Position numbers and translations under genes: made by a program | Shown here: piece by piece, positions 46,555 through 59,376 of the stretch | Numbering within the stretch: position 1 is the first letter of the stretch | How the letters are laid out: every line of letters begins with the position of its first letter | Notes under the pieces: model-generated | The model's input: only the letters and a program-made list of their open reading frames with translations | Told to the model about the DNA's origin: nothing | The model's database searches: none | Assembly: GCF_047948215.1 (NCBI RefSeq) | Contig: NC_134455.1 | Location: forward strand, 301,090,147-301,154,146 | Length of the DNA stretch: 64,000 bases | Source: Lycorma delicatula | Taxonomy: Eukaryota > Arthropoda > Insecta > Hemiptera > Fulgoridae | Direction: 5' to 3'

Positions 46555-46726
46555 GTCTAGCCTCCGGAACCAGCGTAAGGTATTACTTCAGAGGGTGAAT
46601 GAGGATGATATGTTTGAATGTAAATAAAGTGCAATCTTGCACAATCTCAGATCAACCATTCCCTGAGATGTGTGGTTAATTGAAAGCCAACCACCAAAGA
46701 AACAACACCGGTATTCACTAGGCCTA
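46555..46726 (-). mobile_element. SINE, antisense, lacking tRNA head
   Basis: 'gcctccggaaccagcgtaag', 'tattacttcagagggtgaat' and 'gatgtgtggttaattgaaag', then 'caaccaccaaag', is the complement of the tail and body of the 13735 SINE (13880-14040). It ends at about 46726 in an A-run, before box B would be reached. 5'-truncated copy. Confidence 0.8.
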
Positions 46727-47596
46727 TAACTAAAAAAAAAAAGAATTTGTAAATAAACACTTAGCAAAACTAACAGAACAATGTAACACAACAGAAATGA
46801 AAACTAAAATAATTAACCCTAATGACGAGCGACTTGTATATAGATCCAAAATTATTAAGAGGTATACACTTATAACACGTTTTACAAATAATAAAGTTTA
46901 TAGATACGAACGAATCTCTAACAATTTTTTGACTAATGAGAAGATCGCACATAATCCTACGATTTTCAAAATTTGTCATATGTGGTATACTTCTCTTATA
47001 TAAAGATTTGATTGCTGAAGAGCAGTTCTTAAGAATAATTTAAATTCTTTTTTTGAGCGAACTGATATCCTGTCCAATAGCACGCATATTAGAAGGGCAT
47101 TAAAATCCAAGATATTTTAATTGAATTACTGAGTGATTATTTATTTGTCATTTATTGATAACAATTTTCTAGGAAATTTTAAAACACAGATGAACTTTTT
47201 ATTATGATTTTTTTTTTTTTTTATTTGTATACGGGTAACTTAGCTCTTTATAAAACATCTATACGCTTAGCGAAAAATCTAATCGCATTGGACATGTGCT
47301 GTAATTCAATTTTCCAATTAAAAATTGCAGAAATATTGGTCCAGTGAACACGTCAGAAACTTTCAGTAGTGAGGTTGACAGATACTGTAAAAACACAGAT
47401 TGTTGCAATGTTATATAAATTCCTATTTTCTATAGTTTCTAAAGTAGTTTTTATGGTAGTTGCCTGTTGAATAATTTAAACATTTCTTATTTATTTATAT
47501 TTAATAAATAAGGATATTTTTAATATAAACTTTTTTAAATAAACAATAAAAATAATGTTCGACTGGATCATCTGTTAGATTATTATTATTATTAAT
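46727..47596. other. AT-rich spacer
   Basis: No gene seen. The frames at 46770-46979 and 46797-47003 overlap on opposite strands and look like chance. Confidence 0.45.
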
Positions 47597-48690
47597 ATTT
47601 TTTTTTGTGTATTTTTACGAGCATCGACTACTAAGGTCATTAGCCCCCGTCACATTCTTAAAGGAAATTAGTATCACCATGAGGATCGTCATATGTAAGG
47701 GTGTAAAGGGCACTTACATTTTATTTAAAAACACAAACTACACAGAAACATTAAAACACCACAAAAACAAAAACAAAACAACACTTATGGGGTGTAAAGG
47801 GCCCCAAAATTAAAATTTGGGATAAAATTTTCAAAGAAGATAAAAGTAAAAACTATAAAAACAATACCATAGCATTCCATTTATTTTCATATACCCGTCT
47901 CGTTTAGTTGTTAATTTTAACACTCTAAGGGCGACAAGAACCGCCGTGAAGCAGTATATTAGTCGCCCCAGGATGCCGTGGCAGTTGACTCCTTATAAAC
48001 AGGCTACAGGCAGCCACTGTGCTTACCCATAGCCTCGCGCCACCCTTGAGGATCCCCCATGCCATCATCGGAAACACCCCGACTCGCTGCTCTTGAATCC
48101 AGACGAGCCAGGGTGGCCTAGGCAAGAGGGCTACTTCCCGTTACTATACGTGCCACGCTTCGAGACTCCCATATATAAATAAATGAAACTACCTGTTAGA
48201 GACTCTTTATCATAGCTTTAAATTTTTCACTTTTACAGACTTCTAAGAAGTCCACTGGCGTGTAAAAATGCAACTATCTTTTCTTCCATTATCCAGATCA
48301 GCAGTAATATCATTTCTGAGACGGAACCTCTTTCTGAGGTCCTCATATATGGTACACTCTTCTATTAGATGCTTAATTGTAAGTGTTTTATTGGAAACAC
48401 CGCACATTGGTCTCTCTTCGCCGGTTAACAAATATGAATTTGTTAATCGCGTGTGACCGATTCTAAGTCTGGTCACAGCTACTTGTTCTCGGCGAGTCAA
48501 CTTCACGTCGCTTTTCCATTTATATGGAGAAGTTTTCACCGAGTTTAATTTTGTATTTAATCTCCTCCATTCAGCATTCCACTTGTTTTTTACTATGTTA
48601 GTTAAGACAGTTTTTAACATCTGCCACTCTTACAGGAAATGCATCCAAATCATCGCAGACTGTTGCCTTTCTGGGAGCTTATTATTATTA
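47597..48690 (-). mobile_element. I/Jockey-superfamily LINE 3' end, 5'-truncated
   Basis: On the minus strand, the C-terminal coding end (48690-48243) is followed by a GC-rich 3' UTR (48240-47925) and a terminal part that ends 'gggctaatgaccttagtagt', 'cgatgctcgtaaaa' near 47610-47645, then T/A-rich sequence and (TAA)n at 47580-47596. Ends of the 'ATGACCTTAG..GTCGATGC.CGTAAA' type and TAA-type tails are known from I-related insect LINEs. No target duplication can be defined because both flanks are (ATT)-rich. Confidence 0.7.
48243..48690 (-). pseudogene. LINE polyprotein C-terminus (post-RNase H zinc-knuckle-like region)
   Basis: The open part from 48620 reads MLKTVLTNIVKNKWNAEWRR, then LTRREQVAVTRLRIGHTRLT, NSYLLTGEERPMCG, LTIKHLIEEC and YEDLRKRF. 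The pattern 'RLRIGHTRLT...C...KH...EC' is typical of the extreme C-terminus of I/Jockey-type LINE polyproteins after the RNase H domain. The first Cys of the usual CxxC is replaced (P-M-C-G). Upstream (48690-48610), in another frame, is DAFPVRVADVK-like text, so a frameshift lies near 48612. RNase H and RT are absent because of 5' truncation. Confidence 0.72.
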
Positions 48691-50695
48691 TAGTTGTTTA
48701 TTGATCTGTTATTTAATAATAAAGTAATTTTCTTTTGTGTTAGTAACATTTAATTTTTCGTGTTTTATCATCAGTCAAAACATCATACAACTTTAGAAAT
48801 TGCCTAAAAGGAATGTGGACACATATGCTGTAAATATGAATCAATGTAGAAAACTGAATTAGAGCATATATTTAATATGGGTACACATTTATGAACTATT
48901 TAAACAGATAATGAAATGTTATTTTACAGGATGAGATTACGGAATTTATAACTATAATAAAATTAGATTTTATTTTAGAATAAATATTATATTACTTAAA
49001 ACTGATTTTTAAACAAATATTTTCTTTCTTTTTTGCTAGTTTTATTTAAAATTATATCTGTTTCCAAATAATTATTCTACGATTTTTCCCTTAAAAACTT
49101 AGACCGCTACTATTTCTACACATGTTGTCTTAGACAACTATTTCTAGACCGCCGTTTTGTTTTTCTTACGACAATATATTAAATTTCTCTCGATACTTAC
49201 AATTATTTAGAACCCCAGCAGTCCGATTTTATGGTAGTTCTATTCAAACGGATTTTTTATGTAGTTTCGTCTCTTATTCATTAAAGAATACTGAATGCAC
49301 TTATAGGTTGTTAATACAATAATTGAGGGAGAAGTTCAGGCCAGGATATAGGCCTGTTATTCTTATAGGCTTTACAAACACAACAATAATGTATAATTAT
49401 AACATATTTTAGTGTTGAAGTTGACATATAATAAATTATATAAAAAAAAGGAACAGTGATGCTTATGATACTTCTTATAACTCTATAGTAATTTATTAAT
49501 AAGTTTTAACAAAAGCATAATTAAGGACATTTTTGTCAAAATATTTTACAAGAAGACAGGATAGCACAAACCATCCTAATTATTATACGTACGAGTATAC
49601 GATAGTTATAAGAGATACATAAAAAAATTGTTCAACAGTTCCATAAATTTATAAAGTTTCTAAGTCTTATAAAGTATATAAAGTTCCGATATTTTATAAA
49701 AAAATTCAGAATTAAATTATTCTAAATTGCAGAAAACAAAAGCTGTAATAAAAAGTTTAAGGATGATACTTACAATGAACTAACGAAGTAAAAAATTTGA
49801 AAATTGATAAGTTATAAATAACTTATCGTGGATAGAGAGTGGTGGTTTAAGAAGTTCTTCATTAAAAAAGAGACTTGTATTTTAGAAAACACGATTGGTA
49901 GTTTTAGAAGGCCTTTCTTAAAAAGAATATATTTAAAAAAATACGAAATATAACATTTGGATAGTTATTTCTTGGTGCAAGTAATGCGTATTAATTAGAC
50001 ATGAATAATTCAATTCTAATCTAAATTGATGAAAAACGGCCTTGATGTCAGTATGTTACTGTGTAGAACGTTTTTTTTTTTTCAAATAGTCCTTGTTGAG
50101 AGCAAAATTTAACAGATAGAAATACTAATCAAGGGTAAAAAAAATTACTGACTTAAGCTTTTACTAATACTGCGTTTATCGGATTTATTAATCGATTTGT
50201 TAATATAAACACTCTTAATATAACCTAGTAATATAATGAGTACCTTTGTGCACCTACCTTAATTGAGTTGCTTTATTCTGTTTTAGATAGAAGAATAAAA
50301 ACATTATTCGATAAAACAAAAAATAGTTTCCTGTAATATTATATTAACGTTTTTATTATATATAATCCTAAACTGTTTAGGATGTATTCTTTAGAACTTA
50401 TATCAATCTTTACCAATTTTGAAGATTCGTTTTATCTTATTTGCTGCAAACAATGAAACGTAAAACCTTTTAAAAACAGTAATTTTCGTAATTCAAAATA
50501 ATTAAATTTATTTTTAAAATGTAAATTTCATTAAAATTTGTTATATTTTATTGGTTATTGTAGAATATTCATATAACAACATACAGATTTATTGCTAATT
50601 ACGAGAATTATATATTAGTTTTGATTTTAAATTTAAAATGGCTATTAAGTGAGTTATTCTACAAAATAACGGATTTTACACTTAACCGCTAAAAA
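48691..50695. other. AT-rich non-coding stretch
   Basis: Two kilobases with no gene or repeat that I can identify. Confidence 0.5.
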
Positions 50696-50697
50696 TA

Positions 50698-52025
50698 CGT
50701 CCCATATAAAACGCAACCCATCAATCACCCATCCATGAAATTTCAAAAGTCAAGCTTACTCCCCTACTCGTTACTGAAATGGACTCGTCCAACATCTGAA
50801 CATCGCGGCGACGCAGTAGAACACTACCGATAGTAACAACAATGCAATCATAACGTTCAGTGTATTGCTAGAGACAAGATGGTGTTTTCGGTTGATGAAC
50901 GTGTTTTCATTGTTGAGTCGTACTTCAGTACGAAATCAGTGGTTGCAGTGCAAAATTTGTTTCGCCATAAGTATCCAGATAAACCAGCTCCTAACAAAAC
51001 ATCAGTATTTAGGTTATTCGCAAAATTTAGAGAGACTGGTTCTGTTAATAGCAAGGAACACAAAAGATCTGCGTCAGTGTTGAATACAGATACAGTCACT
51101 GAAATCAAAGACCGATTACTCGCCTCGCCAAATAAATCGATCAGACATTTGTCTGCTGAAATTAATTTGTCTAAATCAACTGTTCATCCGGCGACCAAAC
51201 AATTACAGTTACAACCTTATAGCATTCAAACGGGCTCAAGAAGTCGATGTTCTTGAGCCCGACAAAGAAAAACGGCTACAATATTGTCAATGGTTCCGTC
51301 GATCTCTGCGTGAGGGAATTAATGTTTTGGATTTGTTATTTTTCACAGATGAAGCACGGTTTCATTTGGATGGCTACGTAAACAGCCAAAACAGCAGAAT
51401 TTGGAGTGCTGAAAATCCCCGCGTTTATCACGAAAACAATTACACCCGCAGAAGTTGGGGGTGTGGTGTGCGATATCGCGGAAGAAAATAATCGGTCCTA
51501 TTTTTTTTCGAATACTCCATTAATGCAGAACGATATCAGGATATTTTATTTCAGTTCATTGCACTCTTGGAGGAGGAAGACAGACACTGCTGGCTACAAC
51601 ATGACGGTGCGACATCGCACTACGCAGGTTCAACTTCTGATTTCGTTGAGGAATTCTTTGGTAATCGTGTTATCGGTCGAGGCTTGAGGCCACCAAGATC
51701 TCCAGATTTGACTGCGGCGGATTTTTTTCTACGGGGTTACCTCAAAGAAAAAGCCTACTGCAACAAACCACGAACACTTGAACAATTGAAAGTCAATATT
51801 GAACAAGCTGTATTAAATATCCAGCCACAAACTTTGAAAAAAGTTGCAAGAAACACTGTAAAAAGAATTGAAGCTTATATTCAAGAAGATGGCGGCCACT
51901 TCCAACATTTACTCTAAATGTAAGGTAATGGATGGTAATAATAAAAATTACATTTACACATGCCTTTTTATTATTTCAATACCTACCAATATAAGGTTGG
52001 GTTGCGTTTTATATGGGACACCCTG
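50698..52025 (+). mobile_element. Tc1/mariner-like transposon, copy 3 (best preserved)
   Basis: The inverted repeats contain an identical 22-bp core, from 50699-50720 (GTCCCATATAAAACGCAACC then CA) and its complement at 51998-52019. The right end continues to CAGGGT and a TA target at 52026-52027. On the left the same outer bases appear deleted (TA at 50696-50697, C, then GTCCC). The length of 1.33 kb and one central transposase gene are normal for the superfamily. This is the youngest-looking of the four copies. Confidence 0.9.
50879..51917 (+). pseudogene. mariner-like transposase (copy 3), nearly full length, two or more frameshifts
   Basis: Cut-and-paste transposase, about 345 residues if read across frames. 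Order: MVFSVDERVFIVESYF HTH, a second HTH with NKTSVFRLFAKFRETGSV (about 40-57), a basic linker, and RHLSAEINLSKSTV (about 101-114). A one-base frameshift near 51230 leads into VDVLEPDKEKRLQYCQWFRR, LLFFTDEARFHLDGYVNSQN (Asp1) and RIWSAENPR. A second break follows near 51490. Then come FQFIALLEEEDRHCWLQHDG (Asp2, codon 51603) and RPPRSPDLTAADFFLRGYLK (Asp3, codon 51720), and the tail ending HFQHLL at 51917. There are 38 residues between Asp2 and Asp3, against 34 in classical mariner. Inactive as it stands. Confidence 0.88.
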
Positions 52026-52027
52026 TA

Positions 52028-52481
52028 TTATTAAACATTATTGTACTCTGTAACTGTATTATTTAACTCATATTGTACATGAGTAAGTTCTGACCACAAA
52101 ATAAGAGATCTGCAGAAGCGAAGAAAAAGTATTTCAACTGCCAAGGATTTCGATAAATTGTTGAGATTATTTTGTGAATACCCTTCAGTAACCCAGACTG
52201 CTCTTACTTTCTTACCCTACGTAAATTTTGAATGTAAAAGTAGAGTTTAAAATCCTTTTTAATTTAAAACATGAATTGAGCATTTAAATGTTGCATATTA
52301 TCAAAACATTTTAATAATATACTCTTCCTTCTTTATTAAAAAGAAAAATTTTTTTTTATCTATTTGCGATTACAAAAGCTAAATGGCATAAGGATGGTTA
52401 CCGCTAGATCTTCAATGTATATTGACGCTTTAAAATGCATACCATTTTATATCTATCAAGTAAAATTTATATTATATGCAC

Positions 52482-52544
<63 letters not shown>

Positions 52545-52854
52545 TTCTCTACAAGAATATTTTGATTAATATTATTATTTCTCACTTGCTGTTATTTATT
52601 ATTATACTATTATTCGTAAATAAAAGTTCTAAGTACTATATGAAAAATACTGCGTATATGAAAAATCATATACGCAGTTTGGCGTGCATTTACATACACG
52701 CACGTAATTTATATGAATGTGATTATTTTATAAACTGATCGATATGTGTTCACCAAATTTTTCATTTGAATTTTTAAAACTCTCGGTCGAAATGAGACAA
52801 AGCATTATGTAAATACATTTTTCAGTGATTTGATTTTGCAGGCATGTATTGTTC
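52028..52854. other. AT-rich stretch with TA microsatellite and hairpin
   Basis: (TA)n at about 52484-52541. A perfect 12-bp hairpin, ACTGCGTATATG (52649-52660) and its complement (52667-52678), has a 6-base loop. A short GCGTG/CACGC inverted repeat follows at about 52681-52703. The open frame across this area is repeat-derived. Confidence 0.6.
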
Positions 52855-53560
52855 TGTTGTTATCCTCCGTTGATTGATTCGATGCTTTTCTACAATTATT
52901 TCTGTTTCTTTTAATCTTTTTAGTTTAACACCTTGGTGTTAAACACACAACTATTTCAAATATTTCTCTGTAATAACACATATCGAAGTGTCCTTTTTTC
53001 CCGGTTTTCTGTTAATTTATTAGCGTAGAAAGCTACGTTCCATATAAATGTTTTAAATAGTATTTGTTTTTTTAGTTTCTTGATCTATATTTGATCTCTT
53101 TTCCGTCATAAAAGATTTTCTTGCTTACTTTGTATTAGATGTTTTCCATTTTTGATATCACTTTGTAATTTTACTGCATAAATAATTAAACTCTACAGAT
53201 TTTATCATTTTTTCCTTACTTTTAAGATTTAATTCCTCGTTATTTATCTTTCTATAATATTCTGTTAATTTCATTTTAGTTTATTTAGAAAATCGAATTT
53301 CTTTCCGAACAGTAAACTAATACCAATCATTATACCTTTTCACGGATTTTTCTCTTCTACTTAAAGAAAAATATTATCAGCGCATCGTAAAATCTTTATT
53401 TTCTTTCCTCGGATAGTTATTCCGGTTTTAAATGTTTCCTTCTATTCCTTTATTGCCTCTTATACGGGAAACTTGAAAGGTAATGTGAATAAAATATACC
53501 CTTGTCTCCTTTTCAAATTAGAATGTCTTTCTTTGTCCTTTACTTTTATCACTTTTCTGA
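52855..53560 (-). pseudogene. LINE reverse transcriptase fragment, very degenerate (antisense)
   Basis: On the minus strand, 'RRQGYILFTLPFKF' (about 53510-53470) corresponds to the usual RT text VRQG..LSPLLFN. TIRGKKIKILRCADNIFL (about 53430-53370) corresponds to I.G..I..LRFADDI, so the catalytic pair reads ADN. Text further down (to about 52855) retains only faint similarity to the YLG and C-terminal parts, and includes the '...cttggtt...gatgctt' type ending. Many stops. The family is unclear but is not a close LINE-A copy. Confidence 0.6.
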
Positions 53561-54359
53561 TTTTTATATGCAGTATGTTCCGTAAGCATTAACTAATTCC
53601 AAATAAAACTTTATGCCCTCACTTTTCTAAACTTTTAACACAGAATTATAATTATGACTCTTGAGGTACATATTTATATTGTTAAAAATGGGGGTATTAG
53701 TTCCCTTAAGGTGGTGGAGTGAAATAACTCATATTTTTAAATGTAAACCTCCCAGAAATATATATTTTTTCTAATATTCTTCATGAGGTAGTTTTCCTAA
53801 TATTGAAATAACGTCATAAAAACATTATATAATTTTATTTTTATTGCTAATAGAATAAAAAATATTTAAATTTGTGAATTAAAGAATTGTAAATTTCTTT
53901 ATTAAAAAATATTAAAACTTTAAAAAAAAAGCTGACAACGATGTTGCTATATTTTTTGATTGCTATTTTTTTTTTTTTTTTTGAAGTAAGAAACTGAACC
54001 TATATTTTGAAAATTGATTTCTCAAACAATTTCAAGAATTTCCTTAGAATTATTTTCATTAAATTACTACTTAAAAAAAAAATTAAATATATACTACCAA
54101 AGCGCTACATATTTTTCTAAGAAAGTTTTTCTCTAAACTACCTAGTCACCTAGTGATTATACTCGTAATTACCAAGTTCGGTGGTAGTTATAAATTGTAA
54201 AATCTCAGTTGAGAAAACTAAGATTATACCGTTTAAATGAGCAGACCAGTATGATTTAAAATTATACATAATAATACTCTCTTAAAACAGGGGTATTCTT
54301 TTATCTATTTGGGACGTATTCTTTCTTTTGTTTCGCATGAAAACAAATCGTAATAAAAT
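53561..54359. other. AT-rich spacer
   Basis: Nothing recognised. Confidence 0.45.
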
Positions 54360-54850
54360 TAGTAGATTTAGAAAGTGTTTGTGGGATTAGAAACAATTAA
54401 GGAAAAATGCTAAGAAAGAAGACATGTTAAAGTTGTATAAGATCATCGTTGTACCTACTCCGTTATAATGCTCAAGGCTTGGGTTTTAAGGAGAAATGGA
54501 TTAAGGTTTATATTGCCTCTGAAACAAATTTCTTAAAGAGCCTTAAAGGTATAACAAAAAGAGATACAATACCTAATAAAGATGTTAAAAGAGAATTAGA
54601 TAATAATTCCACAATTGATGTAATAACAAATTATAGAGGATAATAGAAGGAAAATTTGAGGATTCAAAGAGTTCCCGAACATTCATGAATTGCATTAAAG
54701 AATTCCCAAGCAGATGTTACGTTAGGTACGAGGAAGAGAGGACGACCGAGGAAGCGCTGGAATGCCGAAAAACGATCACTCAGTAGAAAATGAAAAATTC
54801 TTAAACTTCCGCCACTCCTAAGGAAATTTGCACAATCATTAATACGATAA
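54360..54850 (+). pseudogene. LINE RT C-terminal fragment, degenerate (sense)
   Basis: The plus strand reads KKEDMLKLYKIIVVPTPL (about 54415-54468), then the open piece 54449-54643 with a diverged Y..ES/GS-like position (YNAQGLGFKEK), ETNFLKSLKGITKRDTIPNK and DVKRELD. After a frameshift comes VPEHS...ALKNSQ and GTRKRGRPRKRW (about 54727-54762). The order KLYK..VVPTLLYGSE.W, E..FLRR.KG.T..D.IRN.DIR.EL and GRPR.RW is the usual C-terminus of several LINE RTs. It faces away from the 52855-53560 remnant and may be part of a related element. Confidence 0.65.
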
Positions 54851-55854
54851 TTTATACCTACTGGTCAAGTTAAAACCAAAATTTTTCTTATATTCTGATG
54901 ATATTTAATGATTATATCAAATGAAAAACATATAGCCGAATAAATTTATATCTTTTTTAATCTTACGGACAACTTAGGGTATGTAATGTTGTTACTTCCC
55001 AATTGGTAGTTGAAGTTTTTGGCTGATCATCATACTTTCCCTTTTACTTTTACATATATAAATATTCATATATCTTTTTTCATAGAAATAATTTTGAAAA
55101 TTTAAATGCCTTTTTTGGTAGAAATGTCAGTGTTAAAATGAAATCTTAAAGTAATTTAATGTTAAAAGAGCTTCCAATTCATAAATAATCTAGGAATATC
55201 ATTATTTTCTCTTCAAATCAATTACACTGACATACAATTCAAGTATTGTTCTGGTATAAAAATTATTCCATATCTACACAAGGTGAGCTAATGACCTCAT
55301 TTTAACAGTGTAAAATATGTGTCCTAAGGATCGTTATTACTGAACTACATTAAAATTTCAAAATATACGAATATAACATTTTATTTTGAATTAGGAAAAT
55401 ATTTATTGAACGTTTATTTGCAGTCTTCATAATACTGCAAATGTTCATTATACTATGGACGAATAATAATTTTATAATATTGCCTGCCTAAAACATGGTA
55501 TTCCCTTCACCACCCTGATACGTCATACTTTTTTAATATCTTAGGTACGATAATATTATGAGGTAATTTTCAAAATAATGCACAATTTATTTTTCGATGA
55601 TAAAAATAACTGATTAAAAAGGAATTATTCTTACTAATCATTATTTCATTTTCAGTATCAATCCAAATCAATACCTACAGGAGCAATTAGAAACTCTCTG
55701 GCCAAATATTAGTCATAGTCCTATATGTTATTTTTAATGTATGTTCGGAGTTTTTGAACTTATAGTTTAAAATAACAATTATAATTCAAGCATATTTACC
55801 ATAAATTAAATTATTGTAATTTGTCAAATAGCTATAAGAAAGTACAGCTGAAAG
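54851..55854. other. AT-rich spacer
   Basis: Nothing recognised. Confidence 0.45.
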
Positions 55855-56551
55855 CTATTAGTATTTCACAAAAATATATAATTCTCATAAATCCTCTGAA
55901 GTATTATCTGAACGGTAATTACCGGAGGTTTAAAGGGAAAAAATGAAGTATTTTATAGAAAAAATAAAAATAAACAAAATTTTTAATAAGTGTGGAGTTA
56001 GATATAGAACAATTCATTGCATTTACACTGTTTATATTGAATCTAGTTAATGATTAGAATAACATAAAGAAAACGAACTGTTACGATCATATAAAGTTTT
56101 TTTTTTTTTTTGAAGCAGAAATGTTTTAGAATTATATCAAAAAAGTAATTTTTTTTTCAAATCTCTGAAAAAAGATCTTATATGGTTTTTTGAAATAAGT
56201 TTTTTAATGGTGCGCTAATTACATCTGAATTCGTTACAATAAAATATGAATCTGCCATTATTATTTTGAATTTTAAATTTCCCTTTTTTAATCTTCCCCG
56301 TCAAGTCCTGCTTGATCTTGTTCTCCTAAATTGATGAGTAACTTAATATAAAATCATAAAGCTTTAAAAGTGTATTTACTAATTAAACAAAGGTGTTCAT
56401 ACCTTTTGGTGATACTTAAATAAAAACTGAAGCAAATAATTAGTAAAAATGTGAGATAATAAAAAAAAAATATCATCTTTATGTGTTTCCGGGAAAGGAA
56501 AAACGAATTACGAAATACGATATAAAAAGTTTATAATATTTCTTCAGGAAG
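55855..56551 (+). repeat. Inverted-repeat arm, left (about 700 bp)
   Basis: The reverse complement of 61010-61712, with only a few per cent difference by eye. It starts in 'ctattagtatttcacaaaaa' and contains a SINE-tail segment (about 55888-55945, 'aatcctctgaagtattatct', 'gaacggtaattaccggagg'). It ends at 'atttcttcaggaag'. No coding frame is shared between the arms. The sharp ends on both arms define one duplicated unit. Confidence 0.92.
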
Positions 56552-58071
56552 ATTTAAAAATAATCGCAGATAAGTTGCTTGCTCTTGCATTACAAAACTT
56601 CTGCTATAAAACTTACTCGATCGACACCTCGAGGTTTGTAACGAATTGAATTTCTAGATGAATAAAACAAAATAATCTTTAACCATCTAGTAACTCATCC
56701 AATAAGACAAATAAGCAACTTCGGCAGTTTTAACACTGACCTAAAAACTTTTTCCATTTCATTTATAACATTTTCGATCATAAAATGATATGAAATAGTA
56801 ATAGTAAAATGAAATTGTAATAACATACAAAACAGAACATAGGAAGCCAGTCAGAAAACGGATAGTAAAAGGTAATAAGTCTGATTATACTATTAAATTT
56901 CTACTATTTATTAAAACAAAATAATAATAATAATAAAAGCACAATTATAAAAATATTTTACAAAGCTTCAAGAAATAAACTTGACATTTATAGATTATTA
57001 CTATAATTGAAAATATTACATCATATTAAATTTCTAAAATTGAATACGTGTCAACATAATAATAACAAATATGGTGTCCTATATTTCAATTAATAAATTT
57101 ATTCTGAAGAACAAAACTAAAATTAAATTGTTGAAATTTTTCAACACTCATTGAAAAATTAATCCCTTTGATAGTAATGACAGTTTAAAACTTTACTCTT
57201 AAATTTCTATGATAATTAGTCTTTAGACAGTTCACACAACTGATTGGTACCCATTGTTCTCAATCCTGTGCCTATTCCGTCATATCTTCTCAAGTACTTC
57301 CCTTAGTAATGTCTATAAATATTTCGACCCTTTTTCATTTTATTTTCTGTTTTTTTTTTTTTTTTTACTTTTCTTCTATGATCTTAAACTGAAGAAAATT
57401 TTTATTTACAATATACCCTTACCATGATGTTTTCTTCTTTCTTATAATCTTCAGAAAATTCTGCTCCTCTCCTATACTTCTTATTGCTTATTTTTCTGTT
57501 TATTTTGACCATCCCTTTTTCCTCAGTTCTTTTATATTAGTATAATTTTTTTTCCAACAGCTACTTTATTATTTACTTAGCTATTCAATTACATTGTATT
57601 TGCTACAGTTTTTCACTTTTCAAGCCACAAAAGTTCTAAAACAGTTTACTTTTATTTCATTCTTTTTTGTACTTAATTTTTAATTAAATCCTTATCTTAG
57701 TTAAAATAAGAAAGAATATTAAGTTGATTTAATAAATTAGAAAAATGATAAATAATTTATTGAAATTTAATAGTGTTAAAAAACTTTATCACGAAGCACC
57801 GCAGAGTTTTTTAATTAAACCCATTTAAGAATTTAAAAAAAATCTTGGGTTTTTTTTTAACAGCGAATCACTTACTAATTTTTTTTTTCTGTAATAATCG
57901 ATGCAAAACTGTTCCTATACTAAATAATAACCACTCATATAAGAAATAAACAAAAATAATTTAATAAAAGATATCTTACTTGAGAGGTTTAGAAAATATA
58001 TAAAAATGGGCTTTAACGCCAGTTCTACGGTAGTAAGTTTTAAAGATTTATTTGTATTATTTTATTTTTCT
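56552..58071. other. AT-rich stretch inside the inverted repeat
   Basis: No gene or repeat recognised. T/C-rich in its second half. Confidence 0.45.
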
Positions 58072-59376
58072 TTGTCTTCAATCATTTGAGAGGTTTGATG
58101 CAGCTCTCCAAGATTCCCTATCTAGTGCCAATCGTGTTATTTCTACGAAACAACTATGAACATTTCTATGAACTAGTCATTCATTTAGGGATGTACATCC
58201 TACATCCCTAACAACTTCTTTTCCATGTTCCAAACGTTGCCTACCTGCACGATTTTTCCCATCTACTGTCCCTCCAATATCAAAGCTACTATTCCACCTT
58301 ATGTATTTATTCCACCGATGCCTTAATATGTAGCCTATAATTCTGTTCCTTCTTTTAACTCTACTTTTCCAAATGCTTCTATCTTCATTAATCTACCGCA
58401 AGACCTCTTTATTTGTCACTTTATCCACCCATCTGATTTTAAACATTCTCCTATAGCACCACAAAAAAGCTTTTAATCTTTTCTTCTCAGGTACTCCGAT
58501 CGTCCAAGTTTAACTTCCACATAAAGCTACAATCCAAACATATACTTTCAAAAATATTTCCCTGACCTTTCAATTAATTTTTGATGTAAACATATTATAT
58601 TTCTAACTGAATGTTCGTTTCGCCTGTGCTATTCGGCATTTTATATCGCTTGTGTTTTGTCAATCATTAGTAATTCTACTTCCCAAAAAACAAAATTCTT
58701 CTACCTCCATAATCTTTTTTCTTCCTATTTTTATATTCAGTGGTCTGTCTACTTTATTGTACTATATTTCATTACTTTCGTTTTGTTGTTGTTTATTTTC
58801 ATGCGGTAGTTCTTGCGTATGATTTCACCCATGTCATTCATTGTATATCATCTAAATATTTTTTCAACTCGTCTAGAATTAACATATTATCAGCAAGTCG
58901 TAGAATATTTATCTTTACACTTTTCATTGTTACCGGATTAAAATTGTTCTTTAACGTCATTAACAACTAGCTCTATATAACGATTAAACAGTAACGGGGA
59001 TAGCGAACATCCCTGTCGGACTTCCTTTTTTTGTTATGGATTCTTTATTAAGTTCTTCGATTATTACTGTTGCAGTTTGGTTTCGGTAAATGTTAGCAAT
59101 TGTTCTTCCATCTCTATATTTGAACCCTAGATTTTTTAAAATGCTGAACATTCTATCAAGTCTAGGTTATCAAATTCCTTTTCTAAATCTATAAATGCCA
59201 TGTATGTTGGTTTGTTTTTCCTTTATCTTCTTTCTACTATTAATCTCGGCGCTAAAATTTCTTTCCTTGTCCCTATACTTTCCTGAAAACAAATTGGTCT
59301 TCTCCTAACACTTTTTCCAAGCTCCTCTAAATTCTTATGTACAGAATTCTAGTTACAGTTTTTAAAGCATGAGTAG
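58072..59376 (-). pseudogene. LINE-A copy 4, 3' part (RT to 3' end)
   Basis: The minus strand runs from the RT position just after KCEEYRTIS (59376, 'aactactcatgc' standing for the copy 1 SHA region) through the DLEKAFD, VRQGC and ADD regions to the LINE-A 3' end (58072, TTGTCTTCAATCATTTGAGA on the plus strand). The T run beyond it is eroded to 'ttattttatttttc'. Many frameshifts and substitutions; older than copies 1 and 2. Joined at 59376/59377 to the endonuclease part in the opposite orientation. Confidence 0.85.

Noticed and set aside
52364..52738. ORF of 124 codons
   Set aside because: Most of it is IYIYIY from the TA repeat.
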